A stretch of DNA of 64,000 bases from Burkholderiales bacterium (GTDB lineage Bacteria; Pseudomonadota; Gammaproteobacteria; Burkholderiales; SG8-41), in contig DATAJS010000015.1 of the NCBI GenBank assembly GCA_036262035.1, positions 1-64,000 on the forward strand, in the 5' to 3' direction. The notes beneath the pieces are model-generated. The model saw only the letters and a list, made by a program, of their open reading frames with translations, did not search any database and was not told the origin of the DNA. Positions 23,993 to 33,893 of the stretch are shown piece after piece. The translations under genes and the position numbers were made by a program. Position 1 is the stretch's first letter. Each line of letters begins with the position of its first letter.

Positions 23993-24868
23993 ATGCTTAC
24001 CTGGTCGAACTTCGTCGCGCAGTTCTTCAACGGTCTTGCGCTCGGCGCGCTGCTCGCGCTCATCAGCTCGGGCCTCACGATCATCTACGGCACGCTCGGC
24101 GTGCTCAACCTCGCTCACGGCGCGATGTTCATGCTCGGCGGCTACGCGGGCTACGCCGCGTACACCGCGACCGGGTCGTTCATCGTCGCGGTCATCGCCG
24201 GCACGCTGTTCCTGCTGGTCTTCGGCATCGTGATCGAGCGCGGCATCATCCGCTACTTCTACAACCGGCCGCACGAGGACCAGCTCCTCGTCACGTTCGG
24301 GCTTGCGATCTGCCTGGTGGAGGTCGTGCGCCTCGTGTTCTCGAGCGAGTCGAGGTCGGTGCCCGCGCCGCCGGTGTTCTCGGGCATCACGTCGCTCGGC
24401 TTCATGCTGTATCCGACCTATCGCCTCGCGCTCATGGGCATCGTCACCGTCGCGCTGATCGCGCTCTTCCTCGTGCTCTACCGCACGCGGCTCGGCCTCA
24501 TCGTGCGCGCGGGCATCGAGGACCCGGTGATGACCGACTCGCTCGGCATCAACGTGTACCGCGTGTTCATGGTGGTGTTCGGGATCGGCGCGATGGCCGC
24601 CGGATTCGCGGGCATCATCAACGCGCCGGTGGTCTCGCTCACCCCCGACGTCGGCGAGTCGATCCTCGTGCAGACCTTCGTCGTCGTCGTGATCGGCGGC
24701 GTCGGCTCGTTTCCCGGCGCGGTGGTCGGCGGGCTCATCGCGGGAGAGATCATCAGCCTCACGTCGATGGTGAATCCGGCTTACGCGTACGTGATGCTGT
24801 TCGCGGCGATGACGCTCGTGCTGGTGGTGCGTCCACGCGGCCTCATGGGCGCGAAGGGACGCGAATGA
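23993..24868 (+). CDS. livH: Branched-chain amino acid ABC transporter permease (LivH type)
   Basis: The 291-residue protein starts at ATG 23993. It is almost wholly hydrophobic, with about eight membrane spans. ALISSGLTIIYGTLGVLNLA and HGAMFMLGGY at the start are the LivH signature, and the C-terminal VVVIGGVGSFPGAVVGGLIA is the coupling-helix region that contacts the ATPase. Its stop overlaps the next gene's start (ATGA), so translation is coupled. Confidence 0.93.
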   Translation: MLTWSNFVAQFFNGLALGALLALISSGLTIIYGTLGVLNLAHGAMFMLGGYAGYAAYTATGSFIVAVIAGTLFLLVFGIVIERGIIRYFYNRPHEDQLLVTFGLAICLVEVVRLVFSSESRSVPAPPVFSGITSLGFMLYPTYRLALMGIVTVALIALFLVLYRTRLGLIVRAGIEDPVMTDSLGINVYRVFMVVFGIGAMAAGFAGIINAPVVSLTPDVGESILVQTFVVVVIGGVGSFPGAVVGGLIAGEIISLTSMVNPAYAYVMLFAAMTLVLVVRPRGLMGAKGRE

Positions 24869-26723
24869 ACGCCGACCGCATCTACCAGAAGCGCAGGCCG
24901 TTCGCGGTCGAGATCATCACCGCGCTCGCGCTCATCGCGGTCCCGTTCGTTTTTCCCGCGCTCGGCTTCGCGCCGAATACCGTCAACCGCATCCTGGTGT
25001 GGGGCCTCTTCGGCATCGGCTTCGACATCCTGTTCGGCTACACCGGGCTGCTGTCGTTCGGCCAGTCGGCGCTGTACGGCACCGGCGGCATGGTGGCGGC
25101 GTACCTGCTGACGCGCGCGGGCTTTCCGTACGTCGTGCCGGCGCTCGTCATCGGCATGCTCGCCGCCGCAGTCGTGGGCTTTCTCGTCGGCATGATCGCG
25201 CTGCGGCGCACCGGCATCTACTTCGCGATGATCACGGTCGCGATCGCCGAAGTGTTCTACTTCGTCGAGTTCAACCCGCTCTCCGAATGGACGGGCGGCG
25301 AGAACGGCCTGCCCGGCGTTCCGACGCCGGTGGTGAACCTCGGCTTCGTGACGTTCCAGTTCACGAGCGGCTGGACGCTCTATCCGTTCCTCGCGTTCTG
25401 CTACTTCATCGGCATCGTGGTCGCGCTGCGCATCGTGCGCTCGCCGGTGGGCGCGGTGCTGCGCGCCATACGCGACAACCCGCTGCGCGCCGCGGCGCTG
25501 GGACACAACATCCACGGCTACAAGCTGACCGCGTTCGTCATCGCAGCGGCATACGCGGGGCTCGCGGGCGGACTGCTCGGCGTGCTGCAGGGCTTCATGC
25601 CGCCGGACGCGTTCATGTTCGAGACCTCGGGCCAGCTCATCATGCAGACCGCGATCGGCGGGCGCGGCACGCTGTTCGGTCCGCTCGTCGGCGCTGCGGT
25701 GTGGCTGTCGCTGCAGGACCTGCTGCAGGCCACGCTCAGCCTGGGCGCGGCGTGGAAGCTCGTGCTGGGCGTCGTGTTCGTTCTGCTTGTGTGCTTCCTG
25801 CGGCAGGGCATCATCGGCGGCTTGCGCAGCGCGTACGACTTTGTGCGCGGCGGCCGCAAGCGGCGCGCGGAAGCCGCTGCGACAGCGGAATCGCAGCAAC
25901 CGACCGAACCCGAGCACATCGTCCCCGTGCTGGAACGCCATCACGAGAGCGCCCGGTTCAGCGGCCCCATCCTCGAGGCGCGCGGACTCACCAAGCAGTA
26001 CGGCGGCCTCGTCGCCAACGCCGGCATCGATTTCACGGTCAACGCAGGCGAGGTGCGAGGCATCATCGGCCCGAACGGCGCCGGCAAGACCACGTTCTTC
26101 AAGATGCTGACCTGCGAGGTGCCGCCGACCTCGGGCACCATCGTATTCGAAGGCCGCGACATCACCGGCAGGAGCGTGACCGACGTCTGCCAGCTCGGCC
26201 TCACCAAGAGCTACCAGGTCAACCAGCTCTTCAGCCGCCTCACCGTGCGCGAGAACCTGACCATCGCCGCGCTCGCGGAGCTGCGCGGCAAGTTCAGGGT
26301 GGACCTGCTGCGCAGCGTGGAGAAGTTTCCGGGCCTCGCGGAGCAGGTCGGCCGCACGCTGGCGCTCGTCCATCTCACCGGGCGCGCCGACACGCCGGTC
26401 GCCGAGCTTGCGTACGGCGAGAAGCGCCGCCTCGAGATCGGGCTTGCGCTCGCGACTTCGCCGAGCCTGCTGCTCCTCGACGAGCCGCTCGCCGGCATGA
26501 GCCCGGCCGAGCGCGCCGAGACCGTGCGGCTGCTCAAGTCGATCGCGAAAGGCCGCACGATGGTGGTCATCGATCACGACGTCGATTCGCTGTTCGAGCT
26601 CGCCGAGCGCATTACCGTGCTGCAGGAGGGCAGGGTGCTGGTCGAAGGCACGCCGGCGGAGATCAAGGCGAACGCGAAGGTGCAGGACGCCTATCTCGGC
26701 GGCGTGCGCGAGGAACTGGTCGC

Positions 26724-26727
<4 letters not shown>
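24865..26727 (+). CDS. Fused ABC permease-ATPase (LivM-LivG)
   Basis: The 620-residue protein starts at ATG 24865. Residues 1 to about 325 are a LivM-type permease (FGYTGLLSFGQSALYGTGGM; AAYAGLAGGLLGVLQGFMPP). A charged linker of about 40 residues (RKRRAEAAATAESQQ) leads to a complete LivG ATPase: Walker A GPNGAGKTT (about 401), signature LAYGEKRR (about 514), Walker B LLLLDEPLAG (about 535), H-loop VIDHDVD (about 569). These are normally two proteins; there is no stop or frameshift between them. The fusion fixes one membrane half to one ATPase half, with LivH and LivF completing the complex. Confidence 0.93.
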
Positions 26728-27422
<695 letters not shown>

Positions 27423-27430
27423 AGGCGCCG

Positions 27431-27613
27431 TCATTCCCGACCCGCGATAGCGGAGGTGATCGGGAATCCATTTTGAGTAGGGTGCGTTAGCCGCGAAGCG
27501 GCGTAACGCACTGCGCCTTACGCAGGGTGCGCGCCAGCGCGCCGCGCCTTACAACCGTGCGTGCCGAGCGTAACGAAGTGAAGTCCAAGCACGAACGCCG
27601 CCCTGAAGTACTA
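27431..27613. repeat. Composite of dispersed repeats; no gene in 27423-27730
   Basis: This gap of about 310 bases holds a REP-like unit (27431-27474, GTCATTCCCG ... CGGGAATCCA), a TGCGTTAGCC/GGCGTAACGCA unit (27482-27511) with extra CGCAGGGTGCG sequence, and a stretch CGTGCCGAGCGTAACGAAGT ... AGCACGAACG (27568-27598) whose relative lies at 28650-28690. Nothing coding is supported. From 27614 to 27730 I see no feature. Confidence 0.7.
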
Positions 27614-27730
27614 GTGCCACGATCGTATACGGATATGCGCGACCAGCAGAGAACGACCCTGAAGCCGCCCTTCGCTAAGGACGACTCTGAGCCGCGTGCG
27701 AAGCGAACCCGATCTGTGCGCGGCCCGCAA

Positions 27731-28580
27731 TCACTCCGGCGATATGCCCGCAGTTCTGATTACCTTGGTCCAGCGGACGACTTCGCCGCGCAGCATGGAC
27801 GCGAACCTTTCGGGCGTGCTCGTCTCGGGCTCAACTCCCTGCTGGGAGAATCGCTCGCGAACCTCAGCGTTCGACAGCGCGCTCACGCCCGTCTCGCTGA
27901 GCTTGGCGATGACCGGCTTCGGGACGGCCGCCGGTGCGAGCATTGCGTACCAAGTCACGTATTCGTATCCAGGAACCCCGCTCTCCGAGATCGTGGGCAC
28001 TTCGGGCAGGGATGAAGCACGTTTGGCGGTGCTCACGCCCAACGCGCGAAGGCGATTTGCTTTGACGTGGACGAGCGCCGGCGGCAGACCGGCCATCATG
28101 AGCTGCACACGCCCGCCGACAGTATCAAGGAGCGCGGGTCCCACGCCTTTGTAGGGAATGTGCGTAGCCTTCACTCCCGCCATAGTCTGGAAGAGCTCGA
28201 ACGCGAGGTGCACTGCTCCGCCGACGCCACCGGTGCCGTAGTTCAGCTGCGCCGGTTTCGCTTTCATCAGCGCAATGAGCTCACCAACGTTCTTCGCGCT
28301 CAGCGTGGGATGCACTACGAGCACACTTGCGGTGGTGCCCATCAGACCGACTGAGACAAGATCGCGAAAGGTGTCGTAAGGCAGCTTCGGATAAAGCGCC
28401 GGGTTGTAGGCAATACCGTTGTTGGTGAATAGCACGGTGTGTCCATCAGGCGGCGCCTTGGCGACGATGTCCGTGCCCACGGTGCTGCCGGCGCCAACTC
28501 TGTTGTCGACGATAACCTGCAGCGCAGGGTCGCGCGCGACAGCACGCGAATCGCTACTCCGCGAAAAGCGCAGTAGCGAC
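27731..28580 (-). pseudogene. 5'-degraded Bug receptor gene
   Basis: The C-terminal 80% is a normal Bug protein: VIVDNRVGAGSTVGTDIVAK, APPDGHTV, LPYDTFRDLVSV, HIPYKGVGPALLDTVGGR, ending VIRTAGISPE. Upstream of the DNRVGAG loop the frame stays open but becomes unlike the family (FSPESASLLRFSRSSDSRAV keeps only SD and AVAR), and no signal peptide or start exists before the repeats at 28650-28760. The first internal ATG (28480) would give a 249-residue cytoplasmic fragment. Repeats flank both sides, so repeat insertion or recombination probably removed the 5' end. Confidence 0.75.
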
Positions 28581-28647
28581 GCCGATTCGGGCGAGAAGGC
28601 CGTGCGCGACTCGGCGCAACGGTCTGATGAACGCGCGATGCTTCAAG

Positions 28648-28760
28648 GCAGCGTTCGTCCTTCGACTTCGCTACGCTCAGCACGAACGCTGAAGCGGTGC
28701 GCTCGCGCGCACCCTACGTAGGGCGCAGTGCGTTACGCGCCTACGGCGCTAACGCACCCT
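28648..28760. repeat. Dispersed repeats, partly inside the next gene's end
   Basis: CGTCCTTCGACTTCGCTACG and CTCAGCACGAACG (28658-28690) are followed by GTGCGTTACGCGCC/GGCGCTAACGCACC (28729-28758). The last 20 bases form the 3' end of the molybdenum hydroxylase gene on the minus strand. Confidence 0.65.
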
Positions 28761-31095
28761 TACGCAAAGCGTCACGTCGCGTTTTCGCCTGCGCGATCGC
28801 CGTCCATACCCGCGCGGGCGTGAACGGCATGTCGAGATGTGTGATGCCGACGGCGCGCAGCGCGTCGACGACCGCATTGGCGAGCGCCGGTAACGAACCG
28901 CTGCAGCCCGCTTCGCCGACGCCTTTCGCGCCGAGCGCGTTGGTGGGCGTCGGCACCGCGTGCTCGGCGACTTCGAAGTCGGAGATGAGGCCCGCGCGCG
29001 GCATGTAGTAATCCGAGAAGCTCGCGGTGAGAAGCTGGCCCGACTGCGGGTCGTAGATCGCGTGCTCGCCGAACGCCTGTCCCGCGCCCTGCACGACGCC
29101 GCCGTGCACCTGGCCCTCCACCAGCACCGGATTGACCACCGTGCCGAGATCGTCGACCGCGATATAGCGCTCGACCGTGGTCTCGCCGGTCTCGCGGTCG
29201 ATCTCCACTTCGGCGATGTGACACCCGTTCGGATAGCTCATGCCGAAGGTGCCTTCGGCGGTCGTGTTCAGCGGATGGGGCTGGGTGGTTGCGAGCGAGC
29301 GTGCGAGCTCGGTGAAACCGATCTCCGTCGCAGGCGAGGGCGCCTGCGCTACACGAAAGACGCCGTTCTCGTACGTGAGCATCGAAGCTTCGACGCCGAG
29401 CTTCGAAGCCGCATGCGGCTTGGCGATGTCGATCAGCTTCCTCGCGAGCACGAGGAACGCGCTGCCGGTGCCGAGCACGCCGCGCGAGCCGCCGGTGCCG
29501 TTGCCGACGAGGTCGGCCGCCGGCGCCGTCGGACTGAAGCGCACGAGCGAGACGTCGATCCCGAGCGTGCTCGCCACGATCTGCGGGAACACCGTCTCGT
29601 GGCCTTGTCCCGACGATTGCGTCACCGCGACCAGCGTCAACGCGCCATTTACGTCGACCTCGACCGCGACCTGGTCCTTGGGCGCGGCCCCGCCGCCGCC
29701 GGCTTCGAGGTAAGTCGCGATCCCGATCCCGCGCAGCTTGCCCTGCTTCGCGGACGCGGCTCTGCGCGATTCGAACGACGTCCATCCGGCGCGCTCGAGC
29801 GCGTCGTCCATCACCGCTTCGAAATCGCCGGAGTCGTACGTCCCCGCGTTGGCGGTCTTGTAAGGCATCGCGTCGACGGGAACGAAGTTTCTGCGACGGA
29901 TCTCGATCGGATCGAAGCCGTGCTCGTGCGCGGCGTAGTCGACGAGGCGCTCGATGGCATACGCGATATCGGGACGGCCCGCGCCGCGATACGCCGATAC
30001 CGGCACGGTGTTGGTGTAGGCGAGCCGCGTCTGCGCGTACATCGCCGGGATGCGGTACACGCCGCCGATGGTGACCGTGAGGTTCTTGGTCGCGATGAAC
30101 GAGCCGAACGGCCCGCCGTAACCGCCGAGGTTGGCGCGGTCGTCCCAGCGGATCGCCAGGAAGCGTCCTTCGGCATCCATCGCGAGCTCCCCCGTCAGCG
30201 ACAGCGCGCGGCCGTGAGTGTCGCTCATGAACGTCTCGGTGCGGGTGGCGACCCACTTGATCGGCCGGCCGAGCTTCTTCGCCGCCATCATCGATGCGAA
30301 ATACTCGGGATAGCAGCCGCCGCGCACGCCGAAGCTGCCGCCGACGTCCTGCGCGACGAGCGCGATGTTCTCCTTGTCGACGTTGGAGACGTACGAGAGC
30401 TGTCCCTTCATGCCGCCCACGCCCTGCAGCGGCACGTGGAAGGTGTACCGGCCGCTGCCCGCGTCGTAGGCGACGAGGCACGCGCGCGGCTCCAGTGCGT
30501 TGCCGACGAGGCGCTGGCTGTCGACGGTGAGCTTGCTCACGTGCGCCGCTTTCGCGAATGCCGCTTCGACCGCGGTCGCATCGCCCGAGTCGAACTCGAA
30601 CGCGAGATTGCCGGGCACGCTGTCGTGAAGCTGCGGCGCGCCGGCGGCCACCGCGTCTTCGAAGGTGGTGACCGCGGCAAGATCGCGGTAGTCGATGTCG
30701 ATCAGCTCGCGCGCATCCTCGGCGATCTGCGCCGTCTCCGCGACGACCATCGCGACCGGCTCGCCCACGTAGCGCACGCGGCCCATCGCGAGCACCGGAT
30801 GGAAAGGTTTCTTGATCTGCTGGCCGTCCTTGCCGGGATAGTTGACGGTGTTCGGCAGCGATTTGAAGCCGAACGCTTTCGCGTCGTCGCCGGTGAGCAC
30901 CGCTTTGACGCCCGGCGCGGCAAGCGCGCGCGACGCATCGAGCGAGACGATCTCGGCGTGCGCCCGGTCGGCGCGCACGAAAGCGGCATAGAGCTGCCCG
31001 GGCAGGTTCCAGTCGGCGCTGTAGCGGCCGTGGCCGGTGACGAGCCTCGCGTCTTCGCGGCGCGCGGGCGCCGGCTTCAGGTCTGCGTGTTCCAT
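28741..31095 (-). CDS. Xanthine dehydrogenase/CO dehydrogenase family molybdopterin-binding subunit
   Basis: The 784-residue protein starts at ATG 31095. Domains: aldehyde oxidase a/b hammerhead (residues 10-130), then Moco-binding parts 1 and 2, with QDVGGSFGVRGG, VSAYRGAGRPDIAYAIERLV, SSGQGHETVFPQIVASTLGI and GAKGVGEAGCSG carrying the catalytic Glu. It resembles form II CoxL-type hydroxylases without the AYXCSFR loop of true CO dehydrogenase. No small or medium subunit is adjacent, so its redox partners must be encoded elsewhere. Two dispersed repeats contribute codons: near residue 585 (VAQAPSPATE) and the last residues (KGALAP). Confidence 0.9.
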   Translation of the reverse strand: MEHADLKPAPARREDARLVTGHGRYSADWNLPGQLYAAFVRADRAHAEIVSLDASRALAAPGVKAVLTGDDAKAFGFKSLPNTVNYPGKDGQQIKKPFHPVLAMGRVRYVGEPVAMVVAETAQIAEDARELIDIDYRDLAAVTTFEDAVAAGAPQLHDSVPGNLAFEFDSGDATAVEAAFAKAAHVSKLTVDSQRLVGNALEPRACLVAYDAGSGRYTFHVPLQGVGGMKGQLSYVSNVDKENIALVAQDVGGSFGVRGGCYPEYFASMMAAKKLGRPIKWVATRTETFMSDTHGRALSLTGELAMDAEGRFLAIRWDDRANLGGYGGPFGSFIATKNLTVTIGGVYRIPAMYAQTRLAYTNTVPVSAYRGAGRPDIAYAIERLVDYAAHEHGFDPIEIRRRNFVPVDAMPYKTANAGTYDSGDFEAVMDDALERAGWTSFESRRAASAKQGKLRGIGIATYLEAGGGGAAPKDQVAVEVDVNGALTLVAVTQSSGQGHETVFPQIVASTLGIDVSLVRFSPTAPAADLVGNGTGGSRGVLGTGSAFLVLARKLIDIAKPHAASKLGVEASMLTYENGVFRVAQAPSPATEIGFTELARSLATTQPHPLNTTAEGTFGMSYPNGCHIAEVEIDRETGETTVERYIAVDDLGTVVNPVLVEGQVHGGVVQGAGQAFGEHAIYDPQSGQLLTASFSDYYMPRAGLISDFEVAEHAVPTPTNALGAKGVGEAGCSGSLPALANAVVDALRAVGITHLDMPFTPARVWTAIAQAKTRRDALRKGALAP
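29328..29352. repeat. CGCAGGCG/CGCCTGCG repeat inside a gene
   Basis: GTCGCAGGCGAGGGCGCCTG and CGCTAC match one half of the inverted pair at 33829-33893 almost exactly. Read on the minus strand it encodes VAQAPSPAT within the molybdopterin subunit, without breaking frame. Confidence 0.65.
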
Positions 31096-31099
31096 GGAT

Positions 31100-31855
31100 T
31101 CAACTCTTGTGCTTGCGGATGAGGGTGGGGTAGACGACGCCGTCGCCGCGGCTGAACATCCACTCCATCTCTTCCTTGCTGATCTCTTCGGGCGTGGTGC
31201 CTTTCGCGGCGCACAGCAGCTCGACGATGATCTGCCGCTTCACTTCCGAGGCGTAGGTGTTGACGCGGTGGTAGCACTCCGAGACGTCGCGCCCGAGCAC
31301 CGTGATGCCGTGGCGCTTCATCACGATGCAGTTGGTGTCGTGGATGAAGGTCTTGATCGGTCCGACGTCTTCTTCGACATTCAGGTGCGCCGGCAGGTAG
31401 GCGATCGGCTTCTGCATGAGATACGAGAAGGTGAGCGAATAGCTCTTGATCTCTTCCGCGCCCGCCGCGAGCAGCGCGATGGTCTCGTCGTGGTGGAGGT
31501 GGATGACGCAGTTGACGTCGGACCGCAGGCGCAGGATCTCCCGGTTCATCTGGTGGCCGACGCTCGTCGCAGCGTTGCCGTGGATCACTCGGCCGTACGG
31601 GATGTCGGTGATCACGACGTCGTCGACGCTCATCTCTTCGAGCGAGACGCCGGCCGGTTTCGCGTAAGCGAGGCCGTCGGGATACTTCTCGTGCGCGACG
31701 CGGATCACCATCCCGCCGAGCGTGCTCTGCACGTAACCTCGACGGCTAAGCATGTGCGCGTAGCGCACGTACTTCTCGGCGACCGCGCGGTCGAGCTGCA
31801 CCGCAGGGTCGGGCGCGTATTCGTTGACCTGATAGGGAGCGGGCGCGTCGTTCAT
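31100..31855 (-). CDS. Class II aldolase/adducin family protein
   Basis: The protein has 251 residues from ATG 31855; an earlier ATG at 31888 has no better site. Metal-binding His residues are in VIHLHHDET and the late YHRVNTYA helix; the catalytic region is around GVSLEEMSVDDVV, and MKRHGITVLG is conserved in fuculose-phosphate aldolase/RhaD-type enzymes. Substrate is unknown; adducin-like members also act as decarboxylases or dehydratases. It ends 4 bases before the molybdopterin subunit gene, so the two are co-transcribed. A similar protein is at 55299-56075. Confidence 0.88.
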   Translation of the reverse strand: MNDAPAPYQVNEYAPDPAVQLDRAVAEKYVRYAHMLSRRGYVQSTLGGMVIRVAHEKYPDGLAYAKPAGVSLEEMSVDDVVITDIPYGRVIHGNAATSVGHQMNREILRLRSDVNCVIHLHHDETIALLAAGAEEIKSYSLTFSYLMQKPIAYLPAHLNVEEDVGPIKTFIHDTNCIVMKRHGITVLGRDVSECYHRVNTYASEVKRQIIVELLCAAKGTTPEEISKEEMEWMFSRGDGVVYPTLIRKHKS

Positions 31856-31920
31856 CGGGACATGGTAGCACCGTGCGTGCGCCGTCATAATCCGAGGGTG
31901 ACTCGATCCGGGGAGACAGA

Positions 31921-32895
31921 ATGAACAAGAAGCTTCAGTGCGGGTGCGCGGTCGCGCTCGCTTTCAGCGCAGGCGCGGCCGTCGCGGTCGAAGCGCCGTA
32001 TCCTAACCGCCCGATGCGCCTCATCATTCCGCAGTCGCCGGGCGGCGCGTCGGATACCGTCGGCCGCGCCGTCGCGGCCCGGCTGTCGGAGCGTTTCGGA
32101 CAGCAGGTGGTCGCCGACAACCGTCCCGGCGCGACCGGCAACGTCGGCGCCGAGATCGTCAAGAACGCCGCGCCCGACGGGTACACCCTCCTGCTCACCG
32201 CGCCGAATCTCGTGACGAGCCCCAGCCTCTACGCGCGCACGCCGTTCGATCCGATCCGCGACTTTGCACCGGTGTCGCAGCTCACCATGTCGCCGAACGT
32301 CTTCCTGGTGCATCCGTCGTTCGCGGCGAAGAGCATGAAGGAGCTGATCGAGGTCGCCAAGGCGAAGCCGGGACAGATCGACTTTTCGTCCTCGGGCCAC
32401 GCCTCGACGCAGCACCTCGCGGGCGAGCTGCTCAACGGGCTCACCGGCATCAAGCTCACGCACATCCCCTATAAGGGCGGCGGCCCTGCCTTGCTCGATT
32501 TGATGGCGGGGCGCGTGCCGGTGATGGTGTCGACGCTGCCGTCGGCGGTGCCGCAGATCAAGGCCGGCAAGGTGCGCGCGCTCGCCGTCACCAGCGCGAA
32601 GCGCTCCGCGGCGATGCCGGAGCTTCCGACGGTCGCCGAAGCGGCCGGGCTCGCGGGGTACGAAGCGAGCACCTGGCAGGGCTTCGTCCTGCCGGCCGCG
32701 ACGCCGAAGCCGGTCGTGCAGCGCCTCGCGGGAGAGACCGCGAAGGTGGTCGCGATGAACGATATACGTGACCGGCTCCGCGACCAGGGCTACGAGCCGG
32801 TGGGCAGCTCGCCCGCGGAGTTCGGCGCCTATATCAGGGCGGAGCTCGCGAAGTGGACGAAGGTGATCCGCAACGCCGGAATCAAAGGCGATTGA
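31921..32895 (+). CDS. Bug/TctC family periplasmic solute receptor
   Basis: The 324-residue protein starts at ATG 31921 after GGGGAG. Signal peptide MNKKLQCGCAVALAFSAGAA. It contains VVADNRPGATGNVGAEIVKN, APDGYTLLLTAP, TPFDPIRDFAPV and HIPYKGGGPALLDLMAGR. Divergent from the aldolase/molybdenum hydroxylase unit with 65 bases between starts, suggesting that receptor and enzymes handle the same substrate. Confidence 0.93.
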   Translation: MNKKLQCGCAVALAFSAGAAVAVEAPYPNRPMRLIIPQSPGGASDTVGRAVAARLSERFGQQVVADNRPGATGNVGAEIVKNAAPDGYTLLLTAPNLVTSPSLYARTPFDPIRDFAPVSQLTMSPNVFLVHPSFAAKSMKELIEVAKAKPGQIDFSSSGHASTQHLAGELLNGLTGIKLTHIPYKGGGPALLDLMAGRVPVMVSTLPSAVPQIKAGKVRALAVTSAKRSAAMPELPTVAEAAGLAGYEASTWQGFVLPAATPKPVVQRLAGETAKVVAMNDIRDRLRDQGYEPVGSSPAEFGAYIRAELAKWTKVIRNAGIKGD

Positions 32896-32900
32896 GCATC

Positions 32901-33025
32901 GTCATTCCCGCGAAGGCGGGAATCCACTCGACATGCAGCGTCGTCCTGGCGAAAGCCAGGATCCATTTTCAGGTTCAAAAAGTCAAAATGGATTCCGGGT
33001 CGCGCTGCGCGCGTCCGGAATGACG
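32901..33025. repeat. REP-like repeats with a CTGGCGAAAGCCAG variant
   Basis: The order is GTCATTCCCGCGAAGGCGGG, then GTCCTGGCGAAAGCCAGGAT, then the opposite-sense unit ATGGATTCCGGGTCGCGCTG ... GCGTCCGGAATGACG. It separates two convergent genes and ends 5 bases before the stop codon of the dehydrogenase gene. Confidence 0.8.
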
Positions 33026-33029
33026 GTCT

Positions 33030-33812
33030 CTAGGCCGCAGTCCAACCGCCGTCTATCGACAGAAGCGTCCCGTTCACGGAAGCCGCATCGTCGCTCGCGA
33101 GATAACCCGCCATCGCCGCGACCTCGTCGATCGTCACGAATTTCTTGGTCGGCTGCGCGGCGAGCAGCACGTCTTTCACCACCTGCTCTTCGGTGATGCC
33201 GCGCGCCTGCGCGGTGTCGGGGATCTGCTTCTCGACGAGCGGCGTCAGCACGTAGCCGGGGCAGATCGCGTTGACCGTGATGCCGAGCTCCGCGACTTCG
33301 AGCGCGACGGTCTTGGTCAGGCCGGCGATGCCGTGCTTGGCGGCGACGTAGGCGGACTTGTACGGCGAAGCGACGAGCGCGTGCGCCGAAGCGACGTTGA
33401 TGATCCGCCCCCAGCGGCGCGCTTTCATCTTCGGCAGCGCGAGCCGGATGGTGTGGAACGCCGACACCAGGTTGATCGCGATGACCGCGTTCCAGCGGTC
33501 CACCGGGAACTCGTCGATCGGCGCGACGTGCTGGATGCCGGCGTTATTGACGAGCACGTCGATCGCGCCGAAGGCCTCGAACGCGCGCGCCATCATCGCT
33601 TCGATGGTATCGGGCCTGGTCATGTCCGCCGCGTCGTAGAGCACGCTCACGCCGTGCTCCTGCGCGAGCGCGTCGCGCAGCGTCTCGATCTCCTTCGCGT
33701 CGCCGAAGCCGTTCAGCACCACGTTGGCGCCCGACGCCGCGAAGCGCTTCGCGATGCCCAGCCCGATGCCGCTCGTCGAGCCCGTGATCAGTGCGGTCCT
33801 GCCTTTGAGCAT
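33030..33812 (-). CDS. bdhA: 3-hydroxybutyrate dehydrogenase (SDR family)
   Basis: The 260-residue protein starts at ATG 33812 after AAAGGAC. NAD-binding TGSTSGIGLGIAK, NNAG, catalytic Ser in NVASAHALVASPYKSAYVAAK with Tyr-x3-Lys, and the diagnostic block GYVLTPLVEKQIPDTAQARG of D-3-hydroxybutyrate dehydrogenases. It oxidises D-3-hydroxybutyrate to acetoacetate in ketone-body or polyhydroxybutyrate turnover. Acetoacetate is also a product of the fumarylacetoacetase at 48816. Confidence 0.92.
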   Translation of the reverse strand: MLKGRTALITGSTSGIGLGIAKRFAASGANVVLNGFGDAKEIETLRDALAQEHGVSVLYDAADMTRPDTIEAMMARAFEAFGAIDVLVNNAGIQHVAPIDEFPVDRWNAVIAINLVSAFHTIRLALPKMKARRWGRIINVASAHALVASPYKSAYVAAKHGIAGLTKTVALEVAELGITVNAICPGYVLTPLVEKQIPDTAQARGITEEQVVKDVLLAAQPTKKFVTIDEVAAMAGYLASDDAASVNGTLLSIDGGWTAA

Positions 33813-33828
33813 GTCGAAGTCCTTTCGG

Positions 33829-33893
33829 GTAGCGCAGGCGCCTCGCCTGCGGCAGTAAACGGCTCGAGTGCAGGCGGGGGCGCCTGCGCTACA
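33829..33893. repeat. Inverted pair of CGCAGGCG/CGCCTGCG repeats
   Basis: GTAGCGCAGGCGCCTCGCCT and, 25 bases on, GCAGGCGGGGGCGCCTGCGC then TAC face each other. The whole can fold into a long stem. It lies in the gap between the dehydrogenase and amidase genes and overlaps the amidase stop codon. A single copy is inside the gene at 29328-29352. Confidence 0.75.

Noticed and set aside
28741-31095. Carbon-monoxide dehydrogenase (coxL) assignment
   Set aside because: The active-site loop AYXCSFR with its Cys is absent (AYRGAGRP instead) and no coxM/coxS genes are adjacent.
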